Source: Rhizobium sp. WSM4643 (GTDB taxonomy: Bacteria; Pseudomonadota; Alphaproteobacteria; Rhizobiales; Rhizobiaceae). From it: 64,000 nt of DNA. This document shows, in pieces, positions 59,262-64,000 of this stretch. A program made the position numbers and the translations under genes. The stretch covers positions 1,860,001 through 1,924,000 of the forward strand of contig NZ_CP104040.1 of NCBI RefSeq assembly GCF_025152745.1. Reading direction: 5' to 3'. The notes beneath the pieces were generated by a model that was not told the DNA's origin, made no database searches, and saw only the letters and a program-made list of their open reading frames with translations. How positions within the stretch are numbered: position 1 is the stretch's first letter; the number at the start of each line of letters is the position of its first letter.

Positions 59262-60521
59262 ATGACCAGAATGAAATCGATCGGCGCGGCTTTTGCTGCA
59301 ATTCTCTTGAGTTCCGTTGCCGCCCATGCCGGCGACGTGCGCATCATGTGGTATTCCGACGGCGGCGAAGGCGAGGTGATCAAGGATCTGCTTTCGCGCT
59401 TCTCGAAGGCCAACCCCGACGTCAACGTCATCCTCGACGAGGTCTCCTACAATGTCGTCAAGGAACAGCTGCCGGTGCAGCTTGAAGCCGGGCAGGGGCC
59501 GGATATCGCCCGTGTCACCAACCTGAAGGCGCCGGCGCAGCACTGGCTCGATCTGCGCCCCTACCTCACCGACGCGAAATATTGGGACGATAATTTCGGC
59601 GCCCAAGCTGACTGGATGCGTCCCGATGGCTCAAATGCCATTACCGGCTTCATGACACAGCTGACGCTGACCGGGGGCTTCGCCAACAAGACACTGTTCG
59701 AGCAGGCCGGCGTCGAAATTCCCGGTCCGAAGGCCACCTGGGACGACTGGGCGGCAGCAGCCAAGAAGGTCGCCGACAGCCAGAAGGTCTTCGCCATGGC
59801 GATCGACCGCTCCGGCCACCGCGTCTCCGGCCCGAACATCTCCTACGGCGCCAACTACATCGCCGCCGACGGCAAGCCCGCGCCGCTCGATCAGGGCGCC
59901 AAGGACTTCCTCAGCCGCTTCGTCAAGTGGAACGAGGAGGGCACCATCAACAAGGACGTCTGGGTGAGTGCTGCCGGCTCAACCTACCGCTCTGCTGCCG
60001 AGGACTTCATCAACGGTGGCCTCGCCTATCTTTATTCCGGCAGCTGGCAGGTTTCGGGCTTCGCCCAGAAGATCGGCGATAATTTCGACTGGGTCGTGAC
60101 GGGAAGCCCCTGCGGCCCGGTGGCATGCTCCGGCATGCAGGGTGGTGCGGGTCTGGTGGCCGTCAAGTACACGAAGAACCCGAAAGATGTCGCCAAGGTG
60201 ATGGATTACCTGGCAAGCGCCGATGTGCAGAAGGAATTTGCCGAGCGCAGCCTGTTCATCCCGGCGCACAAAGGCGTCGCCGCCGGCCAGTTGGACTTCA
60301 AGACCGACAATCCGCATGTGCAGGCGGCGCTGAAGGCCTTCGTGGAATCTGCCGGCCAGACGGCGGCACCGGCCATGAAGCTGCCGGGCTGGAAGTGGTC
60401 GGATGCCTATTACAGCGCCATCGTCGCACGCATCAGCCAGGTGATCGCCGGTGAAATGAAGCTCGACGACGCCTATGCCCGCATCGACGAAGACATCAAG
60501 GCCAAGGTCGCCGGCAACTGA
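59262..60521 (+). CDS. Sugar ABC transporter, periplasmic binding protein
   Basis: 419 residues from ATG 59262 behind GGAGGAGAAA. Signal peptide IGAAFAAILLSSVAAHAGDV. Family 1 binding protein: VRIMWYSDGGEGEVIKDLLS, FSKANPDVNVILDEV, GFANKTLFEQAGVEIPG. It probably binds the oligosaccharide used by the enzyme encoded just upstream (65-base gap). No close similarity in sequence to the binding protein at 39616. Confidence 0.93.
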   Translation: MTRMKSIGAAFAAILLSSVAAHAGDVRIMWYSDGGEGEVIKDLLSRFSKANPDVNVILDEVSYNVVKEQLPVQLEAGQGPDIARVTNLKAPAQHWLDLRPYLTDAKYWDDNFGAQADWMRPDGSNAITGFMTQLTLTGGFANKTLFEQAGVEIPGPKATWDDWAAAAKKVADSQKVFAMAIDRSGHRVSGPNISYGANYIAADGKPAPLDQGAKDFLSRFVKWNEEGTINKDVWVSAAGSTYRSAAEDFINGGLAYLYSGSWQVSGFAQKIGDNFDWVVTGSPCGPVACSGMQGGAGLVAVKYTKNPKDVAKVMDYLASADVQKEFAERSLFIPAHKGVAAGQLDFKTDNPHVQAALKAFVESAGQTAAPAMKLPGWKWSDAYYSAIVARISQVIAGEMKLDDAYARIDEDIKAKVAGN

Positions 60522-60532
60522 CGGAAAAGCAG

Positions 60533-61570
60533 ATGACGGCGAAGACGGTTTCTTCCGAACCACCGGTGAAAACCGGTCTACAGCAGGCACTCTCGGCGTC
60601 TGTCCGGCTTGTCATGGGGCTCATCGACATTCCCATGCGCGCCTGGCAGAAGCTGACGGGGCCGAATGGCATGGCGGGCGTCTTTTTGGCGCCCAACATG
60701 CTGATCTTTTCTGTTTTCGTGCTCTTGCCGCTGGTCATCAACTTCATCTATTCGACGACGAGCGGCAGCGCCATCTTCCTGCCGAACAGGACCTATGTCG
60801 GCGCCGACCAGTACCGCATTCTCTTCGATTGCCGTTCGTATCTCGATCCCTCGACCTGCGCGGCCGACACTTTCTGGGCGGCCGTGCGCAACACCGCCGT
60901 CTTCGTCGTTTTCCAGGTGACAGCGATGCTGATTGCGGCGCTCGCCACAGCTTTGATTCTCAACCGCGAGCTTTCCAATCGCGGCTTCTGGCGCGCCGTC
61001 TTCTTCTTCCCGGTGCTGCTGTCGCCCGTCGTCGTCGGCCTGATCTGGAAATGGATCCTGCAGCGCGAGGGCCTGTTGAACTATGCGTTGAGCCCCTTCG
61101 GCTTCGAACCCATCTCCTGGCTCAGCGATCGTTTCTGGGCCTTCTTCTTCGCCGTCTTCGTCTCGGTCTGGGCGCATATGGGTTTTTATGCGCTGATCCT
61201 GCTCGCCGGCCTGCAGGCAATTCCGCGGGACCTCTACGAAGCGGCGGCAATGGACAAGGCGAGCCCCACCCGCATCTTCCGGCGGATCACCCTGCCGCTG
61301 CTGATGCCGAACCTCATCGTCGTCCTGGTGCTGGCGCTGATCCGCGCCGTGCAGATCTTCGACGAGGTCTTCGTGTTGACCGGCGGCGGGCCGGGCACCA
61401 GCACCATGTACATCACCCAATATATCTACGAGACCGGCTTTGCGAGTTCGCTGCGCAATCCGGGACTGGCTTCTGCCGCCTCGATCCTGATGGGCATCGT
61501 GCTCGTCATCCTGACGCTGGTTCAGCTCGGCGTCAGTAGCCGCAACGAGAAGAAGGGAGCACGCCAATGA
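60533..61570 (+). CDS. Sugar ABC transporter permease (MalF-type)
   Basis: 345 residues with a cytoplasmic N-terminal extension, TM1 FLAPNMLIFSVFVLLPLVIN and a Cys-containing first periplasmic loop (LFDCRSYLDPSTCAADTFWA). EAA loop: YEAAAMDKASPTRIFRRITL. It overlaps the next permease by 4 bases. The two loop cysteines might form a disulfide. Confidence 0.92.
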   Translation: MTAKTVSSEPPVKTGLQQALSASVRLVMGLIDIPMRAWQKLTGPNGMAGVFLAPNMLIFSVFVLLPLVINFIYSTTSGSAIFLPNRTYVGADQYRILFDCRSYLDPSTCAADTFWAAVRNTAVFVVFQVTAMLIAALATALILNRELSNRGFWRAVFFFPVLLSPVVVGLIWKWILQREGLLNYALSPFGFEPISWLSDRFWAFFFAVFVSVWAHMGFYALILLAGLQAIPRDLYEAAAMDKASPTRIFRRITLPLLMPNLIVVLVLALIRAVQIFDEVFVLTGGGPGTSTMYITQYIYETGFASSLRNPGLASAASILMGIVLVILTLVQLGVSSRNEKKGARQ

Positions 61571-62616
61571 GCGCTGTCTCTGCATTTCTGCTCCGCCGCC
61601 GCGGCCGAGGCTGGCATTGGACCGATGTCGTCACCTGGATCTGGCTGGTCTCAGGCGTCTTCCTGATGTTCGGGCCCGCCGTTTGGCTGGTCTTCTCTTC
61701 CTTCAAGACGCCGGCCGCCCTTGCCGAGTTCCCGCCGTCCTTCCTGCCCTACGTCACCGAACAGGCGGTGGTGCCGGGCCACGACAAGCCGTTGCCGCTC
61801 TACAATGTCGCAATGCCGGATGGCAGCACGCGTGTGCTCGCCGAAGTGCGCCGCATCGGCATCATCGGCCAGATGGTCGATCCGAAACAGCCGGGCGAAA
61901 TCGTCAAGGTCAATATCAAGGACCGCACGCCGGTGCGACAGGTCGAATTCGCCGGCGGCAACTACACCGAACCTTTCCAGCGCTTCGATTTCTTCCTGTT
62001 CCTGCGCAACTCCGTCTTCGTCACCGTCATGGCGACGGCGATTACGCTGCTCGTCAATTCCATGGCCGCCTTCGCGCTGTCGAAATATCAGTTCCCCGGC
62101 CGCACCGCCGTCATGCTGATGATCCTGGCAACGCTGATGGTGCCACTCTCGGTCATCGTCGTACCGCTCTATTCCGTCATCGGCACGCTGAACCTCTTCG
62201 ACAGCCTCTGGGGCGTCATCCTGCCGACAGTCGCCACCCCGACGGGCGTCTTCCTGCTCAGGCAATACATGCTGACCATCCCCGACGAATTGCTCGACGC
62301 TGCGCGCATGGACAAGGCCAGCGAATGGCAGATCTACTGGCGCATCATCCTGCCACTGTCCGCGCCGGCTCTCGCCGTGCTGGCGATCTTCTCCGTCGTC
62401 TGGCGCTGGAACGACTTCCTCTGGCCGCTGATCGTGCTCTCGCGCAAGGAACTCTATACGCTGCAGGTCGGCCTCAACGTCTATGCCGGCGAACTCAACG
62501 TCCAATGGCACTATATCCTCGCCATGACCGTCGTCTCGATGATCCCGGTCGTGCTGATCTTCGTCTTCCTGCAGCGCTTCATCACCACGGGCATTGCCGG
62601 CTCGGGGCTCAAATAG
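61567..62616 (+). CDS. Sugar ABC transporter permease (MalG-type) with enlarged periplasmic loop
   Basis: 349 residues, longer than the usual 280 because about 85 residues of polar sequence (LPLYNVAMPDGSTRVLAEVR, DRTPVRQVEFAGGNYTEPF) stand between TM1 (WIWLVSGVFLMFGPAVWLVF) and TM2. The EAA loop is DAARMDKASEWQIYWRIILP. The extra loop may contact the binding protein. Overlaps the upstream permease gene by 4 bases. Confidence 0.92.
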   Translation: MSAVSAFLLRRRGRGWHWTDVVTWIWLVSGVFLMFGPAVWLVFSSFKTPAALAEFPPSFLPYVTEQAVVPGHDKPLPLYNVAMPDGSTRVLAEVRRIGIIGQMVDPKQPGEIVKVNIKDRTPVRQVEFAGGNYTEPFQRFDFFLFLRNSVFVTVMATAITLLVNSMAAFALSKYQFPGRTAVMLMILATLMVPLSVIVVPLYSVIGTLNLFDSLWGVILPTVATPTGVFLLRQYMLTIPDELLDAARMDKASEWQIYWRIILPLSAPALAVLAIFSVVWRWNDFLWPLIVLSRKELYTLQVGLNVYAGELNVQWHYILAMTVVSMIPVVLIFVFLQRFITTGIAGSGLK

Positions 62617-62666
62617 GCCAGCTATAATTTGAAAGAGGCCAGCTTCCATATGAAACAGGAGAATGC

Positions 62667-63746
62667 ATGAGCGGGCTCGAGCTCAGGAACATCGTCAAGA
62701 ATTTCGGCGCCGTCGAGGTCATTCGCGATGTCTCGCTTGAGGTCAACGACGGCGAGTTCGTCGCTTTCGTCGGCCCTTCCGGCTGCGGGAAATCGACGCT
62801 GCTGCGCCTGATAGCCGGCCTCGACAAGCCCACAGGCGGCAGCATCGCCATTGACGGCAAGGATGTTACCGCTATCAGCGCCGCCGATCGCGGCTTGGCC
62901 ATGGTCTTCCAGTCCTATGCGCTCTATCCGCATATGAGCGTCAGGGAAAACCTCGCCTTCGGTCTCGAAAACACCAAGGTGGCGAAAGCCGAGATCGAAG
63001 CGCGTATTACCGACGCCGCGCGCATGCTGGAGATCGAGCCTTTCCTGCAGCGCCGCCCGGGCCAGCTCTCCGGCGGCCAGCGCCAGCGCGTCGCCATCGG
63101 CCGTGCCATCGTGCGGCGGCCGGATGCCTTCCTGCTCGACGAGCCGTTGTCCAATCTCGACGCCGAACTCAGGGTCAGCATGCGCGCTGAGCTGGCCGCC
63201 CTTCACGCCCGCCTGAAGGCGACGATGATCTACGTCACCCATGATCAGGTCGAGGCAATGACGCTGGCCGACCGCATCGTCGTGTTGAGAAGCGGCAAGA
63301 TCGAGCAGGTAGGAACACCGCTGGAACTGTACAATAGGCCGGCCAACCGCTTCGTCGCCGGCTTCATCGGCGCGCCGCACATGAATTTCCTCGAAGGCGC
63401 GGTTGTCGGTCACGAGGACGGTTTGGCCGAGGTCGAAACCGTCGGCGGCCATCGACTTTCCGTCGTTGCCAAGGAGGCACGCCCGGCGGGCGAAAGGGTC
63501 AGCATCGGCATCCGCCCGCAGCATATCACCCTTGCCGATGCGGCCTCAGCAAGCAGGCTGGATACAAGCGTCACTCTTGTCGAGGAACTGGGCTCGGAGA
63601 CCGTCGTCCATGCCGACGCAGGCGGGAAAAAGTTGATTGCGGTCTTTGCCGGCCAGCAGCGGATGAAATCGGGCGACAGCCTGCCGCTGCATCTCGACCC
63701 CGAGGTACTCCACCTCTTCGGCGAGGACGGCAGGCGTTTGTCCTAA
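62667..63746 (+). CDS. Sugar ABC transporter ATPase (MsmK/UgpC-type)
   Basis: 359 residues. Walker [10 protein letters not shown] at 36-44, Q-loop [10 protein letters not shown], signature [14 protein letters not shown], Walker [16 protein letters not shown]-loop [14 protein letters not shown]. The TOBE-type C-terminus (VSIGIRPQHITLADAASASR) is present. Last gene of the operon; AACAGGAG precedes ATG 62667. Confidence 0.93.
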   Translation: MSGLELRNIVKNFGAVEVIRDVSLEVNDGEFVAFVGPSGCGKSTLLRLIAGLDKPTGGSIAIDGKDVTAISAADRGLAMVFQSYALYPHMSVRENLAFGLENTKVAKAEIEARITDAARMLEIEPFLQRRPGQLSGGQRQRVAIGRAIVRRPDAFLLDEPLSNLDAELRVSMRAELAALHARLKATMIYVTHDQVEAMTLADRIVVLRSGKIEQVGTPLELYNRPANRFVAGFIGAPHMNFLEGAVVGHEDGLAEVETVGGHRLSVVAKEARPAGERVSIGIRPQHITLADAASASRLDTSVTLVEELGSETVVHADAGGKKLIAVFAGQQRMKSGDSLPLHLDPEVLHLFGEDGRRLS

Positions 63747-63818
63747 AGCATGGCGCGCAAAAGTGTGCAGCGGTTATGCGATAACGACATGCGTGGAACA
63801 ATGAGCCGGACAAACAAA

Positions 63819-63840
63819 GGCCCGCGCCGCAGCGCGGGCC
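63819..63840 (-). terminator. Hairpin after the KGG-type gene
   Basis: A perfect 9-bp stem GGCCCGCGC / GCGCGGGCC with loop CGCA. It stands between the stops of the convergent ATPase and KGG-type genes. On the minus strand it is followed by TTTGTTTG, a weak T-run, so it fits the minus-strand gene best. Confidence 0.7.
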
Positions 63841-63861
63841 GAATTTCATATCAGCACAACG

Positions 63862-64000
63862 TTATTGGCTGTTCTTATGGCTTTGTTGACCAGCCTTTAC
63901 ATGCTGCTCATGGCTGCCGCCGCGGGTTCCGCTGGACTGCGCGTCGCGGCCGCTTGAAGAGGCGCTGCGGGTATTGGAGTCATTCTTGTGACTCTGCTGT
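63862..64000 (-). CDS. KGG-type stress protein, 5' end outside window
   Basis: The C-terminal 45 residues of a Gly/Ser/His/Gln-rich protein: QQSHKNDSNTRSASSSGRDA, QSSGTRGGSHEQHVKAGQQS, HKNSQ. The last part repeats the QQSHKN unit seen at the window edge. It has the composition and repeat style of small stress-induced KGG-domain proteins of rhizobia (GsiB-like). The characteristic KGG repeats themselves must lie upstream, outside the window. Confidence 0.55.
   Translation of the reverse strand, partial: QQSHKNDSNTRSASSSGRDAQSSGTRGGSHEQHVKAGQQSHKNSQ

Overview
The window looks like chromosome of a Rhizobium-type alphaproteobacterium (Rhizobiaceae). The grounds are DUF982 and ThuA-family genes, dense binding-protein sugar importers, typical rhizobial intergenic mosaic repeats, an alphaproteobacterial LexA box (GAAC-N7-GAAC) and high-GC coding. 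No rRNA or CRISPR array is seen. The only complete tRNA gene is tRNA-Lys(TTT) at 801-876.

Layout. (1) 1-876: 5' part of a ccdA-like gene and tRNA-Lys. (2) 831-11028: a 10.2 kb integrated element bounded by a perfect 46-bp direct repeat of the tRNA-Lys 3' end. It carries a tyrosine integrase, an AlpA/excisionase-like protein, an archaeo-eukaryotic-type primase, a small-terminase-like protein, a large terminase split into ATPase and nuclease ORFs, scaffold-like proteins and one opposite-strand cargo gene, but no capsid, portal or tail genes. It reads as a phage satellite (PICI-like) with its own packaging genes. (3) 11.2-17.8 kb: SDR oxidoreductase, TetR regulator, and an RND efflux operon (adaptor, pump, second TetR). 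(4) 17.8-31.2 kb: an accessory stretch of small genes with two decayed tRNA-Lys-like fragments, a segmental duplication, a SARP/TPR regulator, csbD, an FAD monooxygenase, DUF982 genes, a DUF4242-adenylate cyclase fusion, an SOS-boxed mini-operon and a pseudogene. (5) 31.2-36.4 kb: a nest of insertion sequences (IS4 family with 11-bp target duplication, IS630 family, IS91-like transposase plus tyrosine recombinase) between inverted copies of a 33-bp C-rich palindrome.

(6) 36.4-43.9 kb: a sugar catabolic locus. A ThuA-family protein, a Gfo/Idh/MocA dehydrogenase and a ROK regulator diverge from a family-1 ABC importer (binding protein, two permeases, ATPase). (7) 43.9-47.0 kb: a decayed patch with a phosphotransferase pseudogene, two P-loop kinases (one frameshifted) and a GFA-family protein. 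(8) 47.2-55.2 kb: a hexuronate locus. A GntR regulator, a mannonate-dehydratase-like enzyme and a 5-dehydro-4-deoxyglucarate-dehydratase-like enzyme diverge from a five-gene peptide-type ABC importer; both intergenic regions share an 11-mer that is a likely GntR operator. (9) 55.4-63.7 kb: a LacI regulator diverging from an 840-residue putative carbohydrate-active enzyme of no family I recognise and a family-1 ABC importer. (10) The 3' end of a minus-strand KGG-type stress protein closes the window.

In each of the three sugar loci a local regulator, a dedicated importer and cytoplasmic enzymes sit together, as expected for plant-derived sugars or sugar acids. The satellite-like element is the best candidate for something undescribed; the 840-residue enzyme and the SOS-boxed mini-operon are the next best.
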